Shown: positions 52,398 through 62,329 of the stretch, piece by piece
How positions within the stretch are numbered: position 1 is the first letter of the stretch
Layout of the letters: every line of letters starts with the position of its first letter
Assembly: GCF_900112675.1 (NCBI RefSeq)
Contig: NZ_FOMQ01000005.1
Span: forward strand, 62,001 to 126,000
DNA: 64,000 nucleotides
DNA from: Paracidovorax konjaci
Lineage (GTDB): Bacteria > Pseudomonadota > Gammaproteobacteria > Burkholderiales > Burkholderiaceae_C
Direction: 5' to 3'
Translations under genes and position numbers: made by a program
Notes under the pieces: model-generated
Database searches by the model: none
Told to the model about the DNA's origin: nothing
Seen by the model: only the letters and a program-made list of their open reading frames with translations

Positions 52398-55300
52398 TCA
52401 TCCCGCGGCACGTCCGCGGGACGGGTCCATCCCGGTCCGGGAAGCACCAAAGGAGAACAGTGCGTCATAGAGGATCGGGATCAGGCCCAAAGTGACCAGC
52501 GTGCCCAGCGCCAGCCCCCCGATCATCGTGATCGCCATGCCCGTCCACAGCGGGCCGGCGAACAGCATCAGCGGAATCAGCCCGACGATGCAGGTCAGCT
52601 TGGTCATCACGATGGGCCGCAGGCGCTTGACCGCCGCCGAGACCACCGCCTCGCGCCGGGCCAGGCCCGCGGCCAGCTCGGCCTCGATCCGCTCCAGCAG
52701 GAGCACCGCGTTGTTGACGATGATGCCGGCCAGCGCCAGCAGCCCGAAGGTCGCCATGAAGCCGAACGGGTAGCCCGTGATCCAGAGCGCCGCGGCTGCG
52801 CCGATGAGCACGAACGGGATGCTGGCGATCACGATGAACAGCTTGCGGAACGAATTGAACTGCCAGATGAAGAGCAGCAATATGGCGCCCAGCGCATGGG
52901 GCATGTACTGCAGCAGGGCCTGATTGGCTTCGGCGGAGTCTTCGATCTCGCCGCCCAGCTCGATGCGGTAGCCCGGCGGAAGGGTGATCTGCGCCACCCT
53001 GGTCCGCAACGCCGCCACGATCTCACCGGTGGTCAGCGAGGCGTTGTGGCCCGTGACCGTCAAGGCGCGTCCCAAGTTGCGCCGAACGATGGCGGAGGGT
53101 TCGCTGGCGCCGCTCACCTGGGCGATCGCCGAGAGCGGCACGGGTGCGCCGCCACCCGGTGGATATACCAGGGTGTCCGCCAGCGTACCGCGGGCGTCGC
53201 GGTCGGCCGCGTCGCCACGCAACACGATCGGCGCAGAGGCGCCGTCGTCGCGGATGGCCGAAGCGGTGATTCCGCCATATCGCCACTGCAGTGTCTGCGC
53301 GACGTCCTCGCTGCTCAAGCCGGCGCGGCGTGCACGCAGCGGATCCACCTGCACGACGTAGCGCGGCACACGGGCCATCCAGTCGTCATACACGTCCCCT
53401 GCGCCAGGCAGGCTGGCCAGCGCCTGGGCGATCTGCCCGCCGACGCTGCGCAGCGTCGCTTCGTCGGGGCCGACCACCCGGTAGATGGCCACGCCGGCCT
53501 CCGTGGTGCCCAGGGAGAAGCGCTTGGGCTCCGCCCGGACATGGGGAAACGCTTCGCGCAGATGCTGGCGCGTGCGCGCGATCACCTGGTCGATGTCGGT
53601 ACCGGGGCGCACGCTGACCGTGAAATACGCGATGTTCGCCGCCGGCAGCGGGGGCGCCAGGCCCAGCACGATGCGCGGGCCGCCGTCGGCGACGTAGCCG
53701 ATGCTGTCCACGACTTCCGGGTTGGCGCGCGTGTCGGCGAACCAGCGGCCCATCTGCCCCACGGTGCGAAGCGTCTCGCGCGAGTCGCTGCCCGGCTGCA
53801 GGGTCACGGGCATCTGGAACTGCAGGCGATCAGACCGCGGCAGGAAGTCATACGGAATCGAGGCCAGGATGGCCACCGCACCCGCCAGCAGGACAAGCAT
53901 GCTGCCGACGAAGAGCGCCTTGTGCTGCAGCAAGCGGGAGATGACGGCGCGGTAACCCCGGTAGAAGGCAGAGTCGTAGTGGCCTTCGCCTTCGGCATGG
54001 CCCGCGTGGGGCCGGGCGAAATGGAAGCACAGCAGCGGCGTCACCGTGATGCTGAGCAGCCAGGACCCGAGCAGGGTCACGGCCAGCACGATCGCCAGCG
54101 AACGCAGGTACTCGTTGGTCGATGTCTGACCGAAGAAGAAGGGCGAGAAGGCCAGCACGATCACCAGCGAGGAGGTCAGCAACGGCACCGCCAGCGTGCG
54201 CCCGGCCTCGATGCAGGCATGCCGGCGCTCTTCGCCGCTGGCGAGGCGCCGCTCCATGTCCTCCGCGATCACGATGCCGTTGTCCACCAGGAGGCCCAGC
54301 GCCAGGATGATCGCGGCGATCGACACGGTCTGCAGCTCCACGCCCAGCCCCCGCATGGCGATGAGCGAGCCGAGGATCGTGAGCGGCACGATGGCGCCCA
54401 CGATCAGGCCGGTGCGCCACCCCAGGAACAGCATCACCACGGCCATGACGATGACCACCGTCTCGCCCATCACGTGGTGCATCTTGTCCATCTCGCGCTC
54501 GACGACATCGGGCTGGAACGTGACCACGTGCTGCTCGAAGCCGACCGGCAGCATCCGCCCGGTCTCCTGCAGTCTGGCGCGCAGCGCCTGGCCGAAAGCC
54601 CCGATGTTGTAGCCCTTGGCCATCGACACGGCCACGACCACCGCGGGCTGGCCCTGGTATATGGCCGCGCTTTCCGGCGGGTCGGCGGGCATCACCTGCA
54701 CGCGGGCCAAATCGCCCAGCGGCATCTCGCGCGTGCCGCCCGCGGCGGGAACCGAGACCAGCGTCTGGCGCAGGTCTTCGGCACTGCGGATCTCGCCCGA
54801 CGTGGCGACCGTCATGGCCAGCCCGGAGGCGGACACGAGCCCGCCCGGGGTGACGACGTTCTGCGCCTGCAGTTGCTGCACCAGAGCCGCCGGCGCGAGA
54901 CCCGCCGCGGCCAGGCGGGCGCGGTCGAAGGACACGTAGACCCGGTCTTCCTGCAGGCCGTGGATGCTCACTTTTTCCACGCCGGGAAGCGTGTAGAGCT
55001 GCTCGCGCAGGTTTCGGATGGGGCCGCGCATCTCGCTCATCGAGAAGCCCGGCGCGGTGACCGCGACAGAAGCCACGGCCACGCGGCCGAAGTCATCGTC
55101 GACGAACGGCCCGAGCGTTCTTGTAGGCAGCGCTGCGCCGGCCTCGCCGGACTTGGCGCGCACGCGCTGCCACAGTCCGGGCAGATCCTTCACGTCGTCA
55201 TAGGCCGTCAACTGCAGGATGGCGCTGCCCGGACGCACGGTGGTCACGATCTTCTTCAGGCCGGCCACCTCTCGCAAACGCTCTTCCAGCGGCTTGGCGA

Positions 55301-55487
55301 GCAGGGTTTCGACCTGTTCGGCAGGCATGCCCGCCATGGCGACGGACACCAGGGCATCCCGCACGGTGACCGAGGGCTCTTCCTGCGAAGGGAAATGGAG
55401 GAAGGTGAAGACACCGCCCAACAGCAGCAGCACGGCTGCAAAAAAGGTGAGGCGGCTGGCGCCCATGGCAGTGCGGGTCAGGTTCAC
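52398..55487 (-). CDS. RND efflux transporter, HAE1/AcrB-like inner-membrane pump
   Basis: 1029 aa, the usual size. Twelve membrane segments in two repeats, each with a large periplasmic loop; proton-relay acids in ALGLLVDNGIVIAEDMERR (TM4) and GIIVNNAVLLLERIEAEL-type TM10 region. The start is GTG at 55487, with GGAGGTG just upstream; the GTG overlaps the TGA of the adaptor gene (GTGA). The N-terminal region and length suit drug or detergent export rather than metal. Last gene of the operon; converges with comM 27 bases on. Confidence 0.93.
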   Translation of the reverse strand: MNLTRTAMGASRLTFFAAVLLLLGGVFTFLHFPSQEEPSVTVRDALVSVAMAGMPAEQVETLLAKPLEERLREVAGLKKIVTTVRPGSAILQLTAYDDVKDLPGLWQRVRAKSGEAGAALPTRTLGPFVDDDFGRVAVASVAVTAPGFSMSEMRGPIRNLREQLYTLPGVEKVSIHGLQEDRVYVSFDRARLAAAGLAPAALVQQLQAQNVVTPGGLVSASGLAMTVATSGEIRSAEDLRQTLVSVPAAGGTREMPLGDLARVQVMPADPPESAAIYQGQPAVVVAVSMAKGYNIGAFGQALRARLQETGRMLPVGFEQHVVTFQPDVVEREMDKMHHVMGETVVIVMAVVMLFLGWRTGLIVGAIVPLTILGSLIAMRGLGVELQTVSIAAIILALGLLVDNGIVIAEDMERRLASGEERRHACIEAGRTLAVPLLTSSLVIVLAFSPFFFGQTSTNEYLRSLAIVLAVTLLGSWLLSITVTPLLCFHFARPHAGHAEGEGHYDSAFYRGYRAVISRLLQHKALFVGSMLVLLAGAVAILASIPYDFLPRSDRLQFQMPVTLQPGSDSRETLRTVGQMGRWFADTRANPEVVDSIGYVADGGPRIVLGLAPPLPAANIAYFTVSVRPGTDIDQVIARTRQHLREAFPHVRAEPKRFSLGTTEAGVAIYRVVGPDEATLRSVGGQIAQALASLPGAGDVYDDWMARVPRYVVQVDPLRARRAGLSSEDVAQTLQWRYGGITASAIRDDGASAPIVLRGDAADRDARGTLADTLVYPPGGGAPVPLSAIAQVSGASEPSAIVRRNLGRALTVTGHNASLTTGEIVAALRTRVAQITLPPGYRIELGGEIEDSAEANQALLQYMPHALGAILLLFIWQFNSFRKLFIVIASIPFVLIGAAAALWITGYPFGFMATFGLLALAGIIVNNAVLLLERIEAELAAGLARREAVVSAAVKRLRPIVMTKLTCIVGLIPLMLFAGPLWTGMAITMIGGLALGTLVTLGLIPILYDALFSFGASRTGMDPSRGRAAG

Positions 55488-56584
55488 GAGCCACCTCCAT
55501 CGGCCAGGCGCGATTCGGACCGGAAGGGCTGCACCTTCTGGCCGTCGGCCAGGAACGCCGCGCCCGCCACCACGACCCGGTCGCCCTTCTTCACGCCCGC
55601 GGCCAGTTGCACGCGCTCGCCCTCCACGGGACCGAGTTCCACGGCCTGTTGCCGGACCGTTCCGGCCTGGGGGTCGTAGAGGTAGACGGCACCACGGCCC
55701 TGCGCAGGCTGGGGAAGCACGGCCGCCAGCGGCACGGAAAGGGGCCGCTCCGGGCCCGCCAACGCCAGCAGCAGGCTGTCTCCGCTGCGAAGGGGCCCCG
55801 CCGCCCGTGCGATGTCGAAGAGCACCTGCACGCTCCCCGCGGTGTCCAGCCGCTCGGAGACGCTGCGCACGCGTAGAACGATGGGCCGCGGGGTCTCGGC
55901 GCGTTGCGCCGGGACTTCCTGCCCGGGGGCCAGCGTCCGGGCGGTGTCCTGCGGCAGATAGGCCGTGGCCTGCGGCCGGCCCTGCCCTTCGATCTGCAGC
56001 ACCGCCTGGCCGGCAGCGGCATCTGCCGCCGGCTGCAGCAGCCGGGCCACGACGCTGCCGTCGAACGGCGCGCGCAGTGCGGCCTGGCCCAGCGCCCGCT
56101 GTGCCAGCGCACGGTCTGCGCCGTCCGCCTCCCACTGGGCCTGGGCCGTGTCCAGCGCCACGCGGGCGCTCGTGAGCGTGGCCTGGGAGATGGCGCCGTC
56201 AGCGAACATCGCCTGCTGCTGGTCGAGCTGGGAGAGGCGCTCGGCACGCTGCGCCGCAGCGGAACGGAGGCTGGCCTCCGCCTGCTGGAGCCGCAGGCGG
56301 ATCGGCTGCTCGTCCAGACGGGCCAGCACCTGCCCTTGCCGGACCCGGTCACCGACTTCCACGCCGATGGCGGCAACGCGGCCCCCGGCCTCGAAAGCCA
56401 GCGAAGCGCGCTGCTCCTGGCGCACGCTCGCCACGAAGCGGGCCTGTGACTGGCCGGCGAGACCGATGGTTTCGAGCTTGACCGCGCGCGGGCTATCGAC
56501 CGGTGGCAGGGCGCGCTCGCCGCAGCCGGTCAGCCAGGCCGCCGTGCAGAGGCCGGCAGCACAAAGAAAAAGGTGGAGTTTCAC
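55484..56584 (-). CDS. RND periplasmic adaptor subunit (MFP), lipoprotein
   Basis: 366 aa from GTG at 56584 (AGGA ten bases before). The signal peptide ends in a lipobox (WLTGC), so the protein should be lipid-anchored in the periplasm. Biotinyl-lipoyl-like halves flank a coiled hairpin: FEAGGRVAAIGVEVGDRVRQGQ before, and LRAPFDGSVVARLL after, the hairpin RLQQAEASLRSAAAQRAERL. Joins the RND pump to the outer-membrane channel. Its stop overlaps the pump start. Confidence 0.92.
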   Translation of the reverse strand: MKLHLFLCAAGLCTAAWLTGCGERALPPVDSPRAVKLETIGLAGQSQARFVASVRQEQRASLAFEAGGRVAAIGVEVGDRVRQGQVLARLDEQPIRLRLQQAEASLRSAAAQRAERLSQLDQQQAMFADGAISQATLTSARVALDTAQAQWEADGADRALAQRALGQAALRAPFDGSVVARLLQPAADAAAGQAVLQIEGQGRPQATAYLPQDTARTLAPGQEVPAQRAETPRPIVLRVRSVSERLDTAGSVQVLFDIARAAGPLRSGDSLLLALAGPERPLSVPLAAVLPQPAQGRGAVYLYDPQAGTVRQQAVELGPVEGERVQLAAGVKKGDRVVVAGAAFLADGQKVQPFRSESRLADGGGS

Positions 56585-56607
56585 GGGGAATCCTGGGCGT
56601 GCGCCGA

Positions 56608-57426
56608 TCAGTACGAATAGGTCAGCGCCGCGGTCGCGGCCACGGTGTTGTCCTGCTTCACGACCGGGCTCCGGGCGGCGTTGTCGAGATAGTGGGTTCC
56701 CACCACCTGCAGCGTGCCGGCCCAGTGCGGCGCGAAGCGGTGCTCCCACTGCATGCCCACCGAACCCGCATACAGGCCCGCTCCGGTCGTGAAGGCCTGC
56801 AAGCCGGTACGGCCGGCCTGTGCCGCGGTAACGCCGAAGTACGCCTGGTTGAAGCGGCGATCGCCGCCATGGGCATCCAGCGACGCCGAGACAGTGTCGC
56901 TGCCGGTCTGGAGCAACTGCACCTCCATGCCCACGCGGTAGCGGTTGCGCCGCGCTGTGTCTCGCAGCGCGAACTCGGCCTCCGCGCTGAGGGACAGCCG
57001 CGAGCCGATCTGCTGCACCAGCAAAGTGCGCGCGGTCACCGATCCGGGAACGCGGCCCATCCCCAGCAGCTTGACCGATCCGGGCCGCCAGTTGCTGTCG
57101 CGCTCCTGCCGCCCCAGGTCGTAGTGGATCGACTGGGAGAGGTACAGGCCGGAATCGAACTGGTACTGCAGTCCCAGCCCGCGCGAGGTGTCGGCGAACA
57201 GGATGCCGCGCTGCACCGACAGGACGGGCACGGGGAGCATGCGCGCATCGCCGGAGCCGGCGTAGCGCGGCGCCCAGGCCGCACCAGCACCGATCGCCAG
57301 CTCCGTCTTATCGCCGAATAGCGAATCCTGTGCAGCCAGGGCAGGGCCTGCCGTCGCCAGCAGGGCCAGCACCACCGAACCGGCATGACCGATCCGGGCG
57401 GAACGAAGAAGGAACAAGGGTGGCAT
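56608..57426 (-). CDS. MipA/OmpV-family outer-membrane protein
   Basis: 272 aa with signal peptide (SVVLALLATAGPALA). The beta-barrel family is identified by the N-terminal GAGAAWAPRYAGSGDARMLPVPV and the C-terminal aromatic end ALTYSY. MipA was first described as a scaffold of peptidoglycan enzymes; homologues also affect drug uptake. It lies between the outer-membrane factor (21 bases) and adaptor (23 bases), so it is an integral part of this efflux operon. AGGAG precedes the ATG. Confidence 0.87.
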   Translation of the reverse strand: MPPLFLLRSARIGHAGSVVLALLATAGPALAAQDSLFGDKTELAIGAGAAWAPRYAGSGDARMLPVPVLSVQRGILFADTSRGLGLQYQFDSGLYLSQSIHYDLGRQERDSNWRPGSVKLLGMGRVPGSVTARTLLVQQIGSRLSLSAEAEFALRDTARRNRYRVGMEVQLLQTGSDTVSASLDAHGGDRRFNQAYFGVTAAQAGRTGLQAFTTGAGLYAGSVGMQWEHRFAPHWAGTLQVVGTHYLDNAARSPVVKQDNTVAATAALTYSY

Positions 57427-57447
57427 GGGGAGGACTCCTGGGACGGT

Positions 57448-58914
57448 TTAGAGGGAAGAAGGAAGGGGCACGCCATAGAAGGCACGAAACAAGTCGATGC
57501 GGTTCAGCGCCAGGCTGCGCTGGGCCTGCAGCCGGGACATCGCCGATTGCTCCGCGGCGATGCGCTCCGACAGCAGTTCGGTGCGGTCGGCCTGCTGCGC
57601 CTGGGTGCGCCGCGCCCAGCGATCCACGCGGCTTTGCACCCGCGCGTCCTGGTCCGTCTGGCGGCGCAGGGCCTCCACCAGCGTGGTGTGCGCATCGAGC
57701 GCATCGGCGACTTCACGGAAGGCCACCTGCACCGCTCTCTCGTACTCGGCCACACCGGCCTGCTGCCGGGTCCACGCCAGGTCGAGGTTCGCGCGGTTGC
57801 GGCCGCCATCGAAGATCGGCAGCGCCAGTTGCGGCATGAACGACCACACCCCCGTGCCGCTGCCGAACAGGCCGCCCAGGCTCTGGCTGGCCGTGCCCGC
57901 CGAGGTGGTCAACCGGATGGACGGGAAGAACGCTGCCCGCGCGGCGCCAATGTCGGCATGGGCCGCCTGCAGCTCCGCCTCCGCCTGGCGGATGTCGGGA
58001 CGCAGCAGAAGCTTCTGCGAGTCGAGGTCGCGCAGCGCGTCGAGCGGGGCCTGCGGCCCGGCCAGCGCCTCCATGCCGCCGCCGTCGGGAACGACGTCAT
58101 AGCCCGCCAGCACCTGAAGCGCGCGCAAGGCCGCGCGATGGGCGTCGGCCGCCTCCAGGGCCGCCACGCGCGCCTGGTCGGACCGGGCCTGCTGCCGGTG
58201 CAGGTCGTCCCGCGAGATCAACCCCACCTCGTGGCGACGCACGGCAAAGCGCAGCATGCTGGCGCTGTCGGCATCGATGGCTTGCGCGTGCTCCCGTTCC
58301 TGGGCCGCGGCCCGCTCCATGGCGTATGCCCGCAGCACCTCGGCGATCAACGCACCGCGGGCGGCCTCCTGCCCCCGGCGGGAGGCCAGGAAACGCTCCC
58401 GGGCAGCATCCGAGAGCGACTTCACCCGGCCGAAAAAGTCCAACTCGAAATCCCCGATGCCCAGCGTCGCGGTGCGCAGGTTCTGCTGGTAGCGCGCATC
58501 GAGGTCGGCGTTGTCGAACCTCTGGCGGGCCTGCGCCAGGCCCGCGCTGAGCGCGGGCACGCTGTCGGCACGCTGGATGCGGTATTGGGCACGGGCCGCG
58601 TCCACCCGAAGCGCGGCCAGGCGGAAATCGGGGCTGTGGGCCAGCGCGCGGGACACCAGCGGCGCGAGGTCGCGATCGGGTGCGAACGCGGCCAGGAACG
58701 CCATCTCCTCGGTGTGGATCTCGGCGCCGGCCCCCGTGCCGCGGGTCGCTGCGGCCAGCGTGTCGCCGGAGAACGTGGAGGGCACGGGCACGATGGGGCG
58801 CTCGTAGACCGGTGCCAGCGAGCACCCCCAGAGCGCCCACACGGCCAGCCAAGGCATCACCCAAACGCACGCACGCCGATACCGGTGGCCGATGAAGTGT
58901 GGAATCATGATCAT
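57448..58914 (-). CDS. Outer-membrane efflux factor, OprM/NodT type
   Basis: 488 aa. Signal peptide with lipobox (WALWGC), so a lipid-anchored channel. Two OEP repeats with long alpha-helical hairpins; typical blocks are VDAARAQYRIQRADSVPALS, GIGDFELDFFGRV, and RPDIRQAEAELQAAHADIGAARA plus LPIFDGGRNRANLDLA in the second half. First gene of the operon outer-membrane factor, MipA, adaptor, pump. Divergent from the two-component genes at 59007. Confidence 0.93.
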   Translation of the reverse strand: MIMIPHFIGHRYRRACVWVMPWLAVWALWGCSLAPVYERPIVPVPSTFSGDTLAAATRGTGAGAEIHTEEMAFLAAFAPDRDLAPLVSRALAHSPDFRLAALRVDAARAQYRIQRADSVPALSAGLAQARQRFDNADLDARYQQNLRTATLGIGDFELDFFGRVKSLSDAARERFLASRRGQEAARGALIAEVLRAYAMERAAAQEREHAQAIDADSASMLRFAVRRHEVGLISRDDLHRQQARSDQARVAALEAADAHRAALRALQVLAGYDVVPDGGGMEALAGPQAPLDALRDLDSQKLLLRPDIRQAEAELQAAHADIGAARAAFFPSIRLTTSAGTASQSLGGLFGSGTGVWSFMPQLALPIFDGGRNRANLDLAWTRQQAGVAEYERAVQVAFREVADALDAHTTLVEALRRQTDQDARVQSRVDRWARRTQAQQADRTELLSERIAAEQSAMSRLQAQRSLALNRIDLFRAFYGVPLPSSL

Positions 58915-59006
58915 GGGTCTGTCGTGTCGAACGGGACCGCAGTGTCATGACCCAAGGTCAAGGTTGCCTTGGCGATTTTTCAAGATTTCATCAAGGTCCG
59001 ATTCCG
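58915..59006. promoter_or_regulatory. Divergent promoter region of the efflux operon and its two-component system
   Basis: Ninety-two bases separate the two start codons. CAAGG or CCTTG occurs five times, including a CCAAGG/CCTTGG inverted pair around 58953-58973, and TCAAG recurs around 58980-58998. Repeated short direct elements of this kind are typical for OmpR-type regulators. The regulator encoded to the right is the probable ligand. Confidence 0.5.
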
Positions 59007-59699
59007 ATGACGGGAAAAAAAGTGCTGGTGGTGGAGGACGACGCGGACTGCGCGAGCATCCTCGACGCCTATCTGCGCAAAGACGGCTTCGCCATTGCCA
59101 TTGCCGGCGACGGAGAGCAGGCGCTGGAGCTCTTTCGGCAGTGGCGGCCGGACCTGGTGCTGCTGGACATGATGCTGCCCAGGCTCAGCGGGATCGATGT
59201 GCTCTCGGCCATCCGGAGGGCCGGGGACACGCCGGTGATCATGGTGACGGCCATCGGCGACGAGCCGGAGAAGCTGGGCGCGTTGCGCTATGGCGCGGAC
59301 GACTATGTCGTCAAGCCCTACAGCGCCAGGGAGGTGGTCGCGCGCGTCCATGCGGTGCTGCGGCGGGCCGCGCCGGCCCGCACCGCCGAAGGGCCGCTGC
59401 GCCATGGCCCGCTGACCGTCGACATGACCGCCGTCCGTGCGGCGATCGCCGACACCGGCGGCGGGCCGGACACCGTGCTGGACCTCACTCCGACGGAGTT
59501 CAACCTGCTCGCCCTGCTGCTCAGGACGCCGTTCAAGGCGTTCACCCGCAGCGAGCTACTGGAGTCCTGCCTGCCGGAGAGCGAAGCGCTCGAACGCGTG
59601 GTGGACACGCACATCCACAACCTGCGGCGCAAGCTGGAGCAGCACGGCATCACCGGCGTGCTGGTGACGGTGCGCGCCATCGGATACCGGTTCCAATGA
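59007..59699 (+). CDS. OmpR-family response regulator (BaeR-like)
   Basis: 230 aa. Receiver with E10, D11, D12, phospho-acceptor D54 in VLLDMMLPRLSG and K103 in YVVKPYSAREV; C-terminal winged helix with LDLTPTEFNLLALLLRTP and VRAIGYRFQ. The ATG at 59007 gives the family N-terminus; a start at 58947 would lie in the promoter region. Overlaps the kinase gene (ATGA). Divergent from the RND operon, which it likely controls. Confidence 0.92.
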   Translation: MTGKKVLVVEDDADCASILDAYLRKDGFAIAIAGDGEQALELFRQWRPDLVLLDMMLPRLSGIDVLSAIRRAGDTPVIMVTAIGDEPEKLGALRYGADDYVVKPYSAREVVARVHAVLRRAAPARTAEGPLRHGPLTVDMTAVRAAIADTGGGPDTVLDLTPTEFNLLALLLRTPFKAFTRSELLESCLPESEALERVVDTHIHNLRRKLEQHGITGVLVTVRAIGYRFQ

Positions 59700-60880
59700 G
59701 ACTGCGGTGGTTTCGGCGCCCGCAGGAAGCCACGCCGCTGTGGCGGTGGATGGGCGTGCGGATCAGCGCCCTCGCCATCGGTGCCGTGCTGGCCATCGCC
59801 GCAGGCATGTGGACCTATTTCCAACTGCGCGAACTGCGCCTGCTGCAGCAATTGCCGGTGCCGGTCAGGGCCGAAGCCCAGCAGCTCCTGAAGCACCCGC
59901 ATGACAACCAGGCCGCGCTGTGGAGCCTGTTCGAGCGCTACTACGACATCGACTACGTTCTTCCCGGGCTGAGCAATCCGGACTGGCTGACGCTGCTCGT
60001 CATGCTCGCGTGCGCCCTGCCTTTCCTGATCCTCTTCGGGCTCCTGGTTTCGCGGCCGCTGTCCCGCCAGTTCAGCCAGGTGGCCCAGGCGGCCCGCCGG
60101 GTGGCCGCGGGGGACTTCCGCGCGCGGGCGCAGGTGATCGACAGCGCCCCGCAGGAGCTGGCCGGGCTGGCCGTGGACTTCAACGACATGACCGCGAAGC
60201 TGGCGCAGTACGAGCGGGAGGTGCGCGAGTCGAGCGCCATGCTGGCCCACGAGCTGCGCACACCGCTCACGGCGGCCATGGGGTGCGTGCAAGGCATGAT
60301 GGACGACGTGTTTCCCCGCGACGAGGCCCAGCTGCAGCTCGTGCACCGCCAGCTCGAGCAGATCAACCGGCTGGTCGGCGACCTGCACCTGCTGTCGCTC
60401 GCACGGGCCGGCCAGCTCCACCTGGAGCCCGAGCATTTCGACCTGGGAAGCCTCGTGCGGGACCGCTTGCAGTGGGTGCAGGCGGGCTTGGAGAAAGCGG
60501 AATTCCGCGTGCAGGTGATGGTGCCCTCCCTCCAGGTCCTGGCCGACCGCGACCGCATCGGCCAGGTGGTGTCCATCCTGATCGACAACGTACTACGCTA
60601 CGCCGCCAGCGGCCGGTCTCTCGATATCGCGGCATCGGTGGCGCCCGGCACGGTGGTCCTGGCCTTCAGCGACCGCGGCGCCGGCGTGCCCGCGGAGGAT
60701 CTGCCTCGGCTGCGCGACCGGTTCTGGCGGGCCGACCAGTCCAGGGCGCGGCATTCCGGCGGCTCCGGGCTGGGCCTCGCCATCGCCGCAGCGATATGCC
60801 AGGCGCACGGCGGCGCACTGGATTTCCGCGCGCGGCCGGGGGGCGGACTCACGGCGCTGGTGCACCTGCCCCGGGCCTAG
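59696..60880 (+). CDS. Sensor histidine kinase (BaeS-like)
   Basis: 394 aa. Two membrane helices (about residues 22-42 and 101-122) around a 58-residue periplasmic part, then HAMP, HisKA with H185 in LAHELRTPLTAAMG, and HATPase with DNVLRYAASGR, DRGAGVP and GSGLGLAIAAAIC. The ATG overlaps the regulator stop. The short sensor domain suggests that it detects envelope stress or a drug in the membrane. Confidence 0.92.
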   Translation: MRLRWFRRPQEATPLWRWMGVRISALAIGAVLAIAAGMWTYFQLRELRLLQQLPVPVRAEAQQLLKHPHDNQAALWSLFERYYDIDYVLPGLSNPDWLTLLVMLACALPFLILFGLLVSRPLSRQFSQVAQAARRVAAGDFRARAQVIDSAPQELAGLAVDFNDMTAKLAQYEREVRESSAMLAHELRTPLTAAMGCVQGMMDDVFPRDEAQLQLVHRQLEQINRLVGDLHLLSLARAGQLHLEPEHFDLGSLVRDRLQWVQAGLEKAEFRVQVMVPSLQVLADRDRIGQVVSILIDNVLRYAASGRSLDIAASVAPGTVVLAFSDRGAGVPAEDLPRLRDRFWRADQSRARHSGGSGLGLAIAAAICQAHGGALDFRARPGGGLTALVHLPRA

Positions 60881-60906
60881 CGCCGGCCCGGGCGTCCGGT
60901 CTCTTG

Positions 60907-62298
60907 CTAGGGCTTCTCCGCGTCGCGCCCCGCCCCGCCGCCCGGCGCGATCCCGTGCCGCTGCAGCTTGTCGTACACCGTCTTGCGCGGCATCTTGAGG
61001 AGTTCGGCGGCGCGGGCCACGTTGCCTTGCGTGAGGCCCAGCGTGTCGCGCAGCAGCTTGCGTTCGAAGGCATCCACGCGGGCAGCGAGCGAGGGGGCGG
61101 ATTCGGGGCCGCCGTCCACGGGCTCGACGGGCAGGCCTAGGCACAGGCGCTCCGCGGCGTTGCGCAGTTCGCGCACGTTGCCGGGCCAGTCGTGGGCCAG
61201 CCAGGCCGCCAGGTCGCGGTCGTTCCACGCGGGCTCCGGCCGGCCGTGGCGCGCGGCGGCCTGCGCGAGGAAATGGGCCATGAGCAGGGGGATGTCCTGC
61301 GGCCGATCGCGCAGCGGCGGCAGGTCGATGGTGGCCACGTGCAGCCGGTAGTAGAGGTCGGCGCGGAACTGGCCGCGCGCCACCCATTGCTTCAGGTCGG
61401 CCTTGGCCGCGGCCACGAATCGGCAGGTGATGGGCACGCTCTGGTTGCTGCCCAGGCGTTCGATCTCACGCTCCTGCAGCACGCGCAGCAACCGCAGTTG
61501 CAGGGCCTGCGGCATGGATTCGATCTCGTCGAGCAGCAGCGTGCCTTCGTTGGCGTGTTCGATCTTGCCGATGCGCCGCCGCGTGGCGCCCGTGAAGGCC
61601 CCGGGCTCGTGGCCGAAGAGTTCGCTCTCGATGATGGTCTCGGGCAGCGCGCCGCAGTTGATGGCCACGAAGGGCCCCGTGCGGCCGCTGGCCGCATGCA
61701 GCGCGCGCGCCACCACCTCCTTGCCGGCACCGGTCTCGCCATGCAGCAGCACGTCCACACCCAGCGGCGCGAGCGCCGCCACGCGCCGCCGCACTTCGGC
61801 CATGCCCGGCGACTGGCCCACCAGGCCGGCCAGCGGATCGCGCGCCTCGCCCGCGCCGCGCGCGCGCAGCCGCTGCAATTCGTCGGACAGGGCCCGGCGC
61901 TCCAGCGCGCGGCGCACGGTGACCAGCAGGCGCTCGGAGGAGAAGGGTTTTTCGATGAAGTCGTAGGCCCCGTCCCGCATGGCCTCCACCGCCATCGCGA
62001 CGTCGCCGTGCCCGGTGACCAGCACCACGGGCAGCGCGGCGTCCCGCTGGCGCAGCAGGCGCAGCAGCTCCAGGCCGTCCACGCCGGGCATCTGGATGTC
62101 GGTCACCACGGCGGCGGGCGGGTCCTCGGCATAGGCATCCAGCGCGGCCTGCGCGTGGGGGAAGGGGCGCACCGGGAAGCTGGCCAGTTCGAGGGCCTGG
62201 CCGTAGGCACGGCGCACCAGCGCGTCGTCCTCGATCAGGTAGACGGGGCGCGTGCCCGGGCAAGGGCCATCGGCATCGAAGGTCGCGGTGTCGGTCAT
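60907..62298 (-). CDS. dctD: Sigma-54-dependent response regulator, DctD-like
   Basis: 463 aa. Receiver (D67 in VVTDIQMPGVDG), central AAA+ domain with Walker A GETGAGKE (187-194), the sigma-54 contact loop GAFTGA (233-238) and Walker B GTLLLDEIE, and C-terminal Fis-type helix-turn-helix (TQGNVARAAELLKMPRKTVYDKL). It activates sigma-54 promoters on phosphorylation by the upstream DctB-like kinase, 31 bases away. Typical targets are dicarboxylate transport genes; none is adjacent. Confidence 0.88.
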   Translation of the reverse strand: MTDTATFDADGPCPGTRPVYLIEDDALVRRAYGQALELASFPVRPFPHAQAALDAYAEDPPAAVVTDIQMPGVDGLELLRLLRQRDAALPVVLVTGHGDVAMAVEAMRDGAYDFIEKPFSSERLLVTVRRALERRALSDELQRLRARGAGEARDPLAGLVGQSPGMAEVRRRVAALAPLGVDVLLHGETGAGKEVVARALHAASGRTGPFVAINCGALPETIIESELFGHEPGAFTGATRRRIGKIEHANEGTLLLDEIESMPQALQLRLLRVLQEREIERLGSNQSVPITCRFVAAAKADLKQWVARGQFRADLYYRLHVATIDLPPLRDRPQDIPLLMAHFLAQAAARHGRPEPAWNDRDLAAWLAHDWPGNVRELRNAAERLCLGLPVEPVDGGPESAPSLAARVDAFERKLLRDTLGLTQGNVARAAELLKMPRKTVYDKLQRHGIAPGGGAGRDAEKP

Positions 62299-62329
62299 GG
62301 GCGGGAATCCTCGGGCATGGAACGGGGGG

